A stretch of DNA of 38,350 nt, from the NCBI GenBank assembly GCA_964406095.1, contig CAYOQJ010000060.1, positions 1 through 38,350 on the forward strand. The letters are read 5' to 3'. The translations under genes were made by a program, and so were the position numbers. The DNA comes from M55B167 sp964406095. GTDB lineage: Bacteria; Verrucomicrobiota; Kiritimatiellia; RFP12; UBA1067. Shown here piece after piece: positions 1-7,679 of the stretch (within the stretch, counting starts at the first letter, position 1; the number at the start of each line of letters is the position of its first letter). A model generated the notes under the pieces. It saw only the letters and a list, made by a program, of their open reading frames with translations, was not told where the DNA came from and ran no database searches.

Positions 1-46
1 ATATTCACCTCATGGGTTAGGTTACAAATCAATAGTTCGAACAGTG

Positions 47-75
47 TTTTCGTGTATTTCGTGTATTTCGTGGTT
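47..75 (+). repeat. TTTCGTGTA-type dispersed repeat
   Basis: Three successive 9-nt units (TTTCGTGTA, TTTCGTGTA, TTTCGTGGT) form a short direct repeat. It matches the family of repeats that bracket the GxxExxY gene at 12554-13038. No GxxExxY gene is visible beside this copy, so it is either a solo copy or the edge of a cassette lying outside the window. Confidence 0.6.
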
Positions 76-113
76 AGATCATTCCCGTTTTTAGGCTAAT
101 GCGTAGCAATGAA

Positions 114-138
114 ATCCAGCTAATCCTGTAATCCCGTC
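114..138. repeat. Possible dispersed intergenic repeat
   Basis: The stretch contains TAATCCTGTAATCCCGTC followed by an A-run. It resembles a class of short intergenic repeat often seen near GxxExxY genes in environmental bacteria. There is only one copy in the window, so its repeat status rests on recollection and not on the sequence shown. Confidence 0.25.
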
Positions 139-182
139 AAAAAAATTGGTTGCGGCTTTGCTGCGCTACGATCTTTGTGGTT

Positions 183-827
183 TCAGATAAGAATACGGAA
201 ACCAACAAAGTCCGGGATGGTCTTATCGGCGCCGGCATCTTTCAGAATCTCGTCGGAGAACGAAGTTGTCAACCCCACACAGTATGAACCTGCGGCCCGG
301 GCGGCCTGCGCCCCGCTGACGGCGTCTTCGAAGACCACGCAATCCGCAGGATCAACTCCCATCATCTCCGCGGCTTTCAGGAATATATCCGGTGCCGGTT
401 TCTTATGCTCGATATCGCTGCCGGTTATCAGGGCATCGAAGATGTCCGCATCCAGCCCGATGGCATCCAGGTTCACATCCATCTTATATTTATCAGCGCT
501 GGTTGCCACTGCCAGTTTGATGCCTTTTGTTGCGGCATACCTGATAAACTCCACAACACCCGCTACCGGCTGAAGCTTCCCCTTCACGCACTGGGCATAG
601 AGCTGGTAGGTCGTCTCCTTGTCACGCGGCATAGTCAGGGTGATGCCGTACTTCTCGGCCACTCCGCCGATAAAGCGATCCTCACCGGTGCCGATGAAGG
701 GCTCGAAGTCGGATGGTCTGGCATCCGTCCCGTAAACGGTTTTAAACATCAGGCAGGCGGCCTCGGCGATAAACTCCTCCGAGTCGCACAGCACGCCATC
801 CATATCGAAAATATAGGCTTTAATCAC
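183..827 (-). CDS. HAD-superfamily phosphatase, beta-phosphoglucomutase-like
   Basis: Predicted cytoplasmic HAD hydrolase of 214 aa, the usual length for the beta-PGM/phosphoglycolate phosphatase branch. Motif I is DMDGVLCDSE with nucleophile Asp8 and acid/base Asp10. A helical cap follows (about residues 16-90), then motif II (VATS, Thr109/Ser110), motif III Lys143 in KKPAPDIF, and motif IV VFEDAVSG with Glu167/Asp168. All catalytic positions are present, so it should be active on a phosphorylated small metabolite or sugar phosphate; the substrate cannot be read from sequence. The start is GTG, chosen because AAGGAA lies about 8 nt upstream and the motif-I strand begins at once. It is the last gene of the same-strand glycan cluster, directly downstream of the transcriptional regulator, which fits a role in sugar-phosphate metabolism. 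Confidence 0.85.
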   Translation of the reverse strand: MIKAYIFDMDGVLCDSEEFIAEAACLMFKTVYGTDARPSDFEPFIGTGEDRFIGGVAEKYGITLTMPRDKETTYQLYAQCVKGKLQPVAGVVEFIRYAATKGIKLAVATSADKYKMDVNLDAIGLDADIFDALITGSDIEHKKPAPDIFLKAAEMMGVDPADCVVFEDAVSGAQAARAAGSYCVGLTTSFSDEILKDAGADKTIPDFVGFRILI

Positions 828-955
828 AATTCTATTCCTTCAAAACGCGCTGCGTTTTTCCCTAAAGCTGTGGCGCTAAAAATACAATTGGGCAATGGAA
901 GATAACGGCTGCGAATATAACAGTATGCTCGTTTGGTTCCGGGTAAAAAGCAGCT

Positions 956-2062
956 TTAGTTATAGGCGCCGCAGGACTGGCGGACAACTATGTGGGCGTT
1001 CAAAGAGACGGTGGCATAGGGCAGCGCCGGGCTGGCGAGGCGGTTCTGCATCACCTGCCAAGCCGCATAGGCGATGTCATGACAAGGCTGATGCATGGTT
1101 GTCAGCGGCACCCGCAGCAGGGTCGCGTATTTCACATCGTCAAAGCCGACGATGCGCACATCCTCCGGCACTTTGCACCCCAGATTCTCCAGGGTGTGCA
1201 TGAGAACACCCGCCTTGTAGTCGTTGGCGCAGACGAAGGCGTCGGGCTTTCCCTTGAGCAGCTCGCCGATCATCCGCTCGTCCGCTGGATCGGTCGCCGG
1301 ACAGGCACCGGACTCGACCGCAACGCCATGCTGCAAAAGTGCTTCGCGGAATCCGGCATAACGGGCGGCGACGGTGGGAGCATTGTTGGTGTTCGCCACA
1401 AAATGCAGCCTGCGGCAGCCCATTTTAAGCAGATGCTCGGTCAGCATGTGGCCAGCCGCAAAGTTGTCGATGCCCACCAGATCAAAATCGCTGCGCTGCG
1501 GAAAAGGCACAACATCACAATCCAGCAGCACCACGGGAATGCCCGCCACCCGCAATCGTCCGGCGATCATGCGGTTGATCTGCGCCTGTCCATTCTGCCA
1601 GCCAAAAGGCGCGAAGAAGGCCCCCTTGACATTGCTCTCGATCAGCTCCCGGCAGAAATCCTCAGCCTGCGCGACAACCGCCCCCTCCCGGTCGTAGGTC
1701 GCGGGCGAACCGCTCCAGACAACGCTGTAGTTGTTGCCGCGCGCCAGACGCACCAGCTTGCCGCAGATCACATCAAAAATCTCGGTGACTCCCATGCCGG
1801 GAACCAGCAAACCGATGAAATCGCCGGTTTTGTTATCACTAACAGAAATTGAGCGCGCATAAGTTCCGGAACCGGCTCGGCGTTCCACCAGACCGGCCGC
1901 CTGCAGATCATGCAGGGCGCGGGCGGCAGTGGGGCGCGACACCTTGTATTTCATGACAAGCTGCGCCTCACTGGGCAACCGTCCGTTATCCGCAAATTTT
2001 CCTTCGATAATCTGTTGCTTTAAATCATCGAATATCTGGCTGTGTTTACTGCGTTTACTCAT
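956..2062 (-). CDS. GntR/LacI hybrid (AraR-type) transcriptional regulator
   Basis: Sugar-responsive DNA-binding regulator of 368 aa. Residues 6-70 form a GntR-type winged helix (LPSEAQL at 29-35, then VSRPTAARALHDL, then the wing RRAGSGTY). Residues about 82-365 form a periplasmic-binding-protein-like ligand domain of the LacI type (GLLVPGM, GFDDVKYATLLRVPLTTM). This is the architecture of Bacillus AraR, where a sugar ligand relieves repression. The start is supported by AGGAA 6 nt upstream. Placed between the HAD phosphatase and the DUF4838 gene in a same-strand cluster of secreted carbohydrate-active proteins, it is probably the local regulator. The palindrome at 19944-19961 resembles AraR-type boxes and is a candidate site; the palindromes at 4394-4447 are another. 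The effector is unknown. Confidence 0.88.
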   Translation of the reverse strand: MSKRSKHSQIFDDLKQQIIEGKFADNGRLPSEAQLVMKYKVSRPTAARALHDLQAAGLVERRAGSGTYARSISVSDNKTGDFIGLLVPGMGVTEIFDVICGKLVRLARGNNYSVVWSGSPATYDREGAVVAQAEDFCRELIESNVKGAFFAPFGWQNGQAQINRMIAGRLRVAGIPVVLLDCDVVPFPQRSDFDLVGIDNFAAGHMLTEHLLKMGCRRLHFVANTNNAPTVAARYAGFREALLQHGVAVESGACPATDPADERMIGELLKGKPDAFVCANDYKAGVLMHTLENLGCKVPEDVRIVGFDDVKYATLLRVPLTTMHQPCHDIAYAAWQVMQNRLASPALPYATVSLNAHIVVRQSCGAYN

Positions 2063-2137
2063 ATAATTTCCTGTTACCGAAACTTGCTGTATGCTATCTG
2101 AGTGCGTTGGCCAATGCGAATCAGTCTGGCATGATGA

Positions 2138-4141
2138 TCAATCCCGGTCAAATCCATTATTCCCGATCTTATGATCTTTTGCTTTTAGCCTGTTCTTTTT
2201 ACCTGGAAAATCAGGGTGCATACCCTGCATGCGCGATGTCTGCGGTCGAATCGGACCCCAGTTCACAGAGTAAGGGTAATCTTCGCATAATCGCTCGATG
2301 TCTTTCCAGTTATCACGCACTGCTTTAGCGATTCTTTCGTCCGGTTGCCTGCTATATTGTGCCATCAATTCAATATTACAAACAGCCAGACGGGTATAAT
2401 CAAGTCCGGCACGGACAAACTCCAGCCGACGGCGATAAATCTCCGACTGACTCGCGACTCTCTTCCGTGCACTGGTCAACAATCTCTCACCCTCCGCCAG
2501 TAATGAATCGGTATATAACTTTGTCATTTCAAATAATCCTGCGCTGTATCCATGTGCCTGTACAAAATCTCTACGTGCCTCTTCGAAAAGCAAAAAATAA
2601 GCACGCACATCATCTGCTGCCAATCCAAAACCACGACTATAGAAATCATCGAGAATGAGCTCCACATCTTTGTCATGATCCCAGGCTAATTGAGCCATAA
2701 CGTAGTATTGCGGACCCTGAGTGGCCCAGTGCTCCCAAACACTGTCGATATATATACCTATACAGCGATTCTCCGCCACAAATTTGAGATCTTTGCCTGT
2801 CTGTTTGATGGAAAGATCCGGCAGTCCCTGCTGCCACCCGCAGGGACTGCCCGTATTTGGCCGCCACATCACCTGCGGCGCGATCCTTGCCCATCCGGCA
2901 AACTGTTCACGATGGGTGGTGCCTGACGGCGAACCGCGATCTTTCAAATCTGAACGCCCGAAGAAATTGGCAACACATGCAATAATTACATTCCCGTCCG
3001 GCACTGCTTTCAACGGAACCGGGCGGGAATGGCCATAAGAAAGCATACTCACGTAATAATCTCTTTCAGGATAGCTCTCTTTCAATCGACGTGCCAGATG
3101 GTTGGCAAAGGTCACATGACGGTCGGAAAGCGCCACATGCTCCCCGCTTACCCCTTTCCAATTAAAATGTCGTTTTTCAGCATCAGGATGATCCCAGGCG
3201 TTGCAATGTCTGCAAATGCAATGGCCGCTGAGCCAACCATCATTGGGTGAGCCGTTAAAAACCGTCTGCATCGGGTTACTCTCCAACTGGGCGGCCACCT
3301 CACATAGCCATTGTTCCCAAACCGCCGGATTGGATTGACAAAGCTTGGCGTTTTCCGGGCGCGGGAAACCGCTGCGCATTCCATCTGGTTGTAAAGCGAA
3401 TAAATCCGGCTTACTAGCATGAAGACGCTCCCACCAGTCGTTAAACGCGTGTCCGCCAGGCTGATGCAGAGAATCGAGCTGAAGCCTTTGACGCCGCGTC
3501 CAGTCATGTGCGCGACCGTAACCGCGGTTACCGAGAGATGAGAACCTGAAAACCCCGCCTCTGGCCCGTATTCCTGGATGATAGCGGAAAACAAGAGGTG
3601 CCACGACCAGGCGTTCCCTTCTTATGACGTCCTCGCCCAACTCGCCCGGCCAGAGCCAGCGAACCCCCAGATAATCTTGAATAAAGGTGTAAACGGCATT
3701 AACAGTGCCATACTCCTGCTGCACACCTTCAACCGGTTTATCCCGAACTCTAATTTTTAAATGTTTTTCATTCCAGCGGTCGCGGCCGGCAATCACCACA
3801 TGCCTCTCAGTAGCCGCTATTAATATTTCCTCCGGTTGCCGGAATTCAAAATCAATTGCGGGGAAAAGCCTTTTTAGTACTGGTTGATAACCGATCCATA
3901 TAGCATGCTTAGGCATTGTTTCCGGTTCACCTTCAATGATCTTTGGTCTGGCGCCGCATATTTTTTCAATATACGTTGCCAGTTCATCAGCCGCCTCTCT
4001 GATTAACGGCGGGGCACCCTCGAAAATGACAATCGGTGCCAGACTGCGACCTTCGTCAGCAAGCACAAACTCCGCTGCCCTGATCGATATGCAAATCAGT
4101 GACAGAAGTGTCCAGAAAAATATAGTGACTGTTTTTTTCAC
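2138..4141 (-). CDS. Secreted DUF4838 family protein (probable glycoside hydrolase)
   Basis: Exported protein of 667 aa. A signal peptide covers about residues 1-23 (basic start, hydrophobic core, ending near IRAAEF). Residues about 24-125 resemble the N-terminal domain of alpha-glucuronidases (EAADELATYIEKICGA), followed by the DUF4838 domain (about 230-500) with its FNGSPNDGW and HCICRHC motifs. DUF4838 proteins are abundant in PVC and Bacteroidetes polysaccharide loci and are generally taken for glycoside hydrolases, but the substrate is not established. The start codon is GTG with a weak Shine-Dalgarno; it is kept because the signal peptide begins there. About 230 nt separate it from the promoter/operator candidates at 4381-4447, and that leader holds a decayed ATPase fragment. 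It is likely transcribed separately from the sialidase-fold gene upstream. Confidence 0.82.
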   Translation of the reverse strand: MKKTVTIFFWTLLSLICISIRAAEFVLADEGRSLAPIVIFEGAPPLIREAADELATYIEKICGARPKIIEGEPETMPKHAIWIGYQPVLKRLFPAIDFEFRQPEEILIAATERHVVIAGRDRWNEKHLKIRVRDKPVEGVQQEYGTVNAVYTFIQDYLGVRWLWPGELGEDVIRRERLVVAPLVFRYHPGIRARGGVFRFSSLGNRGYGRAHDWTRRQRLQLDSLHQPGGHAFNDWWERLHASKPDLFALQPDGMRSGFPRPENAKLCQSNPAVWEQWLCEVAAQLESNPMQTVFNGSPNDGWLSGHCICRHCNAWDHPDAEKRHFNWKGVSGEHVALSDRHVTFANHLARRLKESYPERDYYVSMLSYGHSRPVPLKAVPDGNVIIACVANFFGRSDLKDRGSPSGTTHREQFAGWARIAPQVMWRPNTGSPCGWQQGLPDLSIKQTGKDLKFVAENRCIGIYIDSVWEHWATQGPQYYVMAQLAWDHDKDVELILDDFYSRGFGLAADDVRAYFLLFEEARRDFVQAHGYSAGLFEMTKLYTDSLLAEGERLLTSARKRVASQSEIYRRRLEFVRAGLDYTRLAVCNIELMAQYSRQPDERIAKAVRDNWKDIERLCEDYPYSVNWGPIRPQTSRMQGMHPDFPGKKNRLKAKDHKIGNNGFDRD

Positions 4142-4175
4142 AATAACTGCCCAAACTCAAAGCAACTAAAGATTA

Positions 4176-4370
4176 TCAAGGCAAGCCTAATTCCCTACAG
4201 AATATATCAAATGGTAGCACGCGAAGTTCCCTGTAAACATGCCCCCTTCGCCAACGCCGCCAGAACCTCTCACTGGCAGCAAAAAACGGTTCAGGAAAAC
4301 CCCCGATAAATACCATCCGGTGGGCAAGATCCTCTCTGACAAAAGAACCAATATAGCGTTTTTCTTTTAT
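4176..4370 (-). pseudogene. Remnant of AAA ATPase (AAA_14/DUF4143 type), internally deleted
   Basis: A 64-codon open frame reads RYIGSFVREDLAHRMVFIGG and runs straight into FPEPFFAASERFWRRWRR. The first part matches the N-terminus of AAA_14/DUF4143 ATPases, in which the GG would be followed by PRQVGKTT (the P-loop). The second part matches a mid-protein segment of the same family that begins GGFPEP. The P-loop and everything up to that point are missing, as if a deletion joined two GG-encoding sites. The frame has no start codon of its own. Two in-frame ATGs at 4377-4382 are cut off by a TAA at 4371-4373, so this is a relic. It occupies most of the 4142-4556 gap, and its family identity is from memory of the motifs. 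Confidence 0.6.
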
Positions 4371-4380
4371 TTACAACATC

Positions 4381-4409
4381 ATAATAACTTATAGGTATTT
4401 TAGAGTCAA
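4381..4409 (-). promoter_or_regulatory. Sigma70-like promoter upstream of the DUF4838 gene
   Basis: On the minus strand TTGACT (4404-4409) and TATTAT (4381-4386) are separated by exactly 17 nt. Each hexamer matches consensus at five of six positions. The -35 hexamer lies inside the palindrome at 4394-4421. A transcript would begin near 4374 and carry a leader of about 230 nt to the GTG of the DUF4838 gene. Confidence 0.5.
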
Positions 4410-4421
4410 CTCAAAAATACC
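4394..4421. promoter_or_regulatory. 28-bp pseudo-palindrome, operator candidate 1
   Basis: The left arm GGTATTTTAGAGT and right arm ACTCAAAAATACC are inverted repeats with one mismatched pair and a CA centre. The site overlaps the -35 and spacer of the promoter at 4381-4409, the position expected for a repressor site. The binding protein is not known. Confidence 0.55.
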
Positions 4422-4431
4422 CATGAGTAAA

Positions 4432-4447
4432 TTAAAGTATACTCTAA
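4432..4447. promoter_or_regulatory. 16-bp pseudo-palindrome, operator candidate 2
   Basis: TTAAAGTATACTCTAA is a palindrome with one mismatched pair. It shares the AGT-nn-ACTC core with the site at 4394-4421. The centres (4407.5 and 4439.5) are 32 bp apart, close to three helical turns, so both sites would face the same side of the DNA. The remainder of the gap to 4556 shows nothing further that I can identify. Confidence 0.5.
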
Positions 4448-4556
4448 AATACTTATAAAGATTTCCAACTGTCAGCATGTTTTCTTTGGATGCGGCTGAC
4501 TTGCATTTCCCATGGTCACCTGCATAGCGAACGGCCTCGCATATACCGCGTCTTGC

Positions 4557-7466
4557 TCACAAGCTGTTCAGCGGAACCACCGCCAGCTCGATGCTGTTGT
4601 TGTTCCAGAGCTGACGCCCCTCGCCGACACGACCGACACCGCCGCCGCTGTTAGAATAACCGACGTAGAGTTTACCGCCGTGCTCGACGGCGTAGGGATA
4701 GGCCAGCGAAGCACGTTCGTTCGATTCACCCGCTCCATCAGGGAACAATGAGTGGCGGATGACATACAGCTTGGAAAATGTCGCCTCGCCAGGCTGCGAA
4801 AGCGCGATTGTCAGCGGCGCCCGCCGGTTGCCGCCGTCAGCGGAACTGGAGCAAATCAGATAGTTCTCTCCGGTGCTGAGCGTGCCGGTGTAGGGTTTCG
4901 ATGCTACCATCGGCATGTTGCTCGGACGTGACTGCGTCCAGGTGCGGCCGTAATCTTCACTCTCCGCTACCAGGGCGACGGTCTGCGATTTGGCGTGATA
5001 GCGCGCGATATTCAGAATGCGCTTGCCCTGCACAATCACCGAAGACTCGCCCCACATTGCACCGGGCGCTTTCGGAATTACCACCAGCTCCCACTGCAGC
5101 AAGTCGTCGCCGCGACTGATCGCGACCGCCGCCGGATTGCCGCCGCCCGGTCTCGCTCCGCTCATGATCCAATTGCCATCCTCCATTTTTAACGGCTCCT
5201 GCAGCGGCCAGAAGCCGTCGAGCATTTTGCCTTTGAACTGCCAAGAGTCATCCTGCTCATTCAAGATGTAGGCACGGGTATGCAGACCATCGGTGATATG
5301 ATTTCCAAAAGCGCCGTGAAAGGCCCAGAGTTCCCCGCCGCGCGAGAGCAGCACCCCATGACTGATGCCGAAGGGCGGCTCGCTGGTGCCGGACTCGATG
5401 ACCTGCATCGGCCCCCAGCTTTTGCCGCCGTCGGTGCTAACGTGGAAAACCGCCTCCTCGCCACCCATATTCTCGCTATGGCGGTTGATGCCGTAGGTCG
5501 CATAGAGCTTCTCTCCATGCCAGGCCAGCGCCACACCGTGATGAAAGCGGTAGCCGTCCTTTTGAAATTCGTAGGGTTTAATGACACTGAACTCGGTGTT
5601 TTTAAGCACCGGAATTTTTTGTGCCTGGGGAATTGCGGCCCCTGTCCACAATTCAGTCGGTTTCAATTCGGAGATTGGAATCACCGCCATCTCGGCGGTG
5701 GCGCGTCGTTTAATGGCGTAGCCCACATAGAGTTTGCCATCGTGTTCGACGGCATAGGGGTAGCTCATATCCAGCCCCTCTCCGGAAGGACCGGGAGTAT
5801 CCGGACAGATCGCATGACGAATGACATAGAGTTCGGAGAGAAGTTTTTCGCCGGGTTTGCTCAACGCGATCGTCAGCGGGGCGCGTCCGCCACCGGTGTC
5901 GGCCGTGGTGGTGCAGATCAGATAATTCTGTCCGGTGCTCAGCGTTCCCGCACACGGTTTGCTGGTGGCCATCGGCAGATTGCTCTTGCGCGACTGCGTC
6001 CAGGTGCGTCCGTAATCCTCGCTCTCCGCAACCAGCGCTCTGGCCTGCCCGCCCCAGCGCGAGATATTGAGAATGCGTTTACCATCCACGATCACAGTCG
6101 ATTCCCCCCAGACCCTGTTCACGCCGGGTGCCACCGGAATAACCACCAGATCCCATTTGGTGAAATCATCGCCATGACTGATAGCGACCGCCGGAGAATG
6201 ACCCGCCATATTTTCATAGCCCTTGGCTATCCGCGCCCCAGGCATGATCCAGTTGCCGTCATCCATCTTCACCGGCTGATTGAGCGGCCAGAAGCCCTGA
6301 TCAACCACAACGCCCTTTGCCGTCCATTGACCGGTCGACTCATTCAGCGTGTAGGCGCGGGTGTGCGTGCGCTGGAACTTGTCGTAGAATGCGCCGTTGA
6401 AGGTCCAGAGCGTGCCGCCGTGCGAGAGAAAAACCCCGTGACTCACCCCGAGATTACCTTCGCCTGGGTCGATCACAAACATATCGCCCCAAGTTTTGCC
6501 GCCATCGTCGCTAATGCGCCCACGCGCCTCCTCGGTTGCTGTGTTCTCATGACCGGAGTTGAATCCGAAGGATGAATAGAGCCGCCCCTTATGCCAGACC
6601 AAGGCGGTGCCCAGAATCCAGTTGCCGCCATCCACCTTGGGCTGATGCGGTTTAACCACGCTGAACTCAACACCCTGCAGAACCGGAATTTCCGCCGCCT
6701 TCGGCAGAGGCGGACCATCCCATATTTCAACTGGAACAAACTGCGTCACATCATGCGGAGCCGGCTTTCTGTCGGCCAAAACGGCTATCTGTTCCGCCGT
6801 CAATTCCTCGCGGTAAATACGGATATCATCCAGAGCTCCGTGAAACTGCTGCATCAGCGTTCCGCCACTGCGCACCGCGCCGATCGTCAAAGGCACGGCG
6901 GTCGGCACGACACTCCCGAAAAACTCCATTTGCTCTTCCGCTTTGCCTTTGATATAAAGCGTAATTTTGTCGCCGCCGACAACCGCCGCCAGATGATACC
7001 AGCGACCAGGCACCGGAACTGTCTTGCTTTTCAACGTTTTCCACCCCCCCTGCCGGAGATAAAACGCAAACCGATTATCCCTATCAATCATCAAGCCCCA
7101 CTCACGCTTATTGGCGGCATAGTCGTTCTTGGCGGCAATCATTTGCTGCGCACCGCTGAGATCATATGTGTTGACCCAGGCGGCAACTGTAAACGGTCCG
7201 CTCTCAATACTGTAATCGGAGCCTGCGGGAAGTGTGATCAGGGATTCGCCGTCCAAGAGCAGTGCCTTGCCAACAGCCCCGGGAACCTGTTCCAATCTGC
7301 CATGCACTGTGGCCAAGTGTTCTGCACCGACAGTCTCGACTTTTCCTTTTTCCGCATTGTCCAATGGTAAACGAACCATCTGGACTGCATATAGCTGCTG
7401 AATGGTTATTAAGATAACTCCTGAAATGCACATAATCCTACTGTGTGAATCTCTGTTTTTTTTCAT
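4557..7466 (-). CDS. Secreted LamG protein with two sialidase-fold (BNR) domains
   Basis: Exported protein of 969 aa. A signal peptide spans about 1-27, and a LamG/concanavalin-like domain about 45-225 (PFTVAAWVNT, GALDDIRIYREEL). Two sialidase-like beta-propellers follow, about 250-600 and 607-967. Asp-box motifs (S-x-D-x-G-x-T-W) occur twice per propeller, for example SDDGGKTW and SEDYGRTW. The two propellers are clearly duplicates (FWPLNQPVKMDDGNWIM against FWPLQEPLKMEDGNWIM). I do not see a clear F/YRIP motif and cannot assign the arginine triad, so true exo-alpha-sialidase activity is uncertain; related acid-sugar hydrolase or binding roles are possible. The start was moved seven codons into the longest frame, because GAAGGAGA lies 6 nt upstream of the ATG at 7466, followed by a normal signal peptide. 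Confidence 0.82.
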   Translation of the reverse strand: MKKNRDSHSRIMCISGVILITIQQLYAVQMVRLPLDNAEKGKVETVGAEHLATVHGRLEQVPGAVGKALLLDGESLITLPAGSDYSIESGPFTVAAWVNTYDLSGAQQMIAAKNDYAANKREWGLMIDRDNRFAFYLRQGGWKTLKSKTVPVPGRWYHLAAVVGGDKITLYIKGKAEEQMEFFGSVVPTAVPLTIGAVRSGGTLMQQFHGALDDIRIYREELTAEQIAVLADRKPAPHDVTQFVPVEIWDGPPLPKAAEIPVLQGVEFSVVKPHQPKVDGGNWILGTALVWHKGRLYSSFGFNSGHENTATEEARGRISDDGGKTWGDMFVIDPGEGNLGVSHGVFLSHGGTLWTFNGAFYDKFQRTHTRAYTLNESTGQWTAKGVVVDQGFWPLNQPVKMDDGNWIMPGARIAKGYENMAGHSPAVAISHGDDFTKWDLVVIPVAPGVNRVWGESTVIVDGKRILNISRWGGQARALVAESEDYGRTWTQSRKSNLPMATSKPCAGTLSTGQNYLICTTTADTGGGRAPLTIALSKPGEKLLSELYVIRHAICPDTPGPSGEGLDMSYPYAVEHDGKLYVGYAIKRRATAEMAVIPISELKPTELWTGAAIPQAQKIPVLKNTEFSVIKPYEFQKDGYRFHHGVALAWHGEKLYATYGINRHSENMGGEEAVFHVSTDGGKSWGPMQVIESGTSEPPFGISHGVLLSRGGELWAFHGAFGNHITDGLHTRAYILNEQDDSWQFKGKMLDGFWPLQEPLKMEDGNWIMSGARPGGGNPAAVAISRGDDLLQWELVVIPKAPGAMWGESSVIVQGKRILNIARYHAKSQTVALVAESEDYGRTWTQSRPSNMPMVASKPYTGTLSTGENYLICSSSADGGNRRAPLTIALSQPGEATFSKLYVIRHSLFPDGAGESNERASLAYPYAVEHGGKLYVGYSNSGGGVGRVGEGRQLWNNNSIELAVVPLNSL

Positions 7467-7573
7467 AGTTCTCCTTCTTTTCGCCATAGTAAATGTATCT
7501 CTAAGTCACGCATAATACTCTGTAATGCGACAGCCCCATGGCCGCGTTGATAAGGCCGACCATACCGATCTTG

Positions 7574-7592
7574 TGTGCGACAGGGTCGCACA
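7574..7592. repeat. Perfect 8-bp stem-loop
   Basis: TGTGCGAC and GTCGCACA pair perfectly around an AGG loop in the 213-nt gap between the two sialidase-fold genes. On the minus strand it lies after the upstream gene (stop at 7680) and could act as a terminator or RNA-stability hairpin. No U-tract follows it, so a REP-like repeat is equally possible. Confidence 0.4.
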
Positions 7593-7679
7593 TTTCTAAG
7601 CGGTGATCCAACTACGCTTGCTACTATTCCGTAGCACAAAAAAATCACCACACTCCAAAGTCTTCAATAATCCAGAAAA

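Noticed and set aside
992..1852. Plus-strand 286-aa open frame opposite the regulator gene
   Set aside because: It is the antisense shadow of the GntR/LacI regulator, with no family motifs and no ribosome site.
5280..6575. Plus-strand 431-aa open frame opposite the LamG/sialidase-fold gene
   Set aside because: It is antisense to strong Asp-box-containing propellers; composition is Arg/His-rich shadow text.
7463..7651. Minus-strand 62-aa frame upstream of the LamG/sialidase-fold gene
   Set aside because: It covers the stem-loop at 7574-7592 and runs over the real ribosome site and start; it reads as repeat translation.
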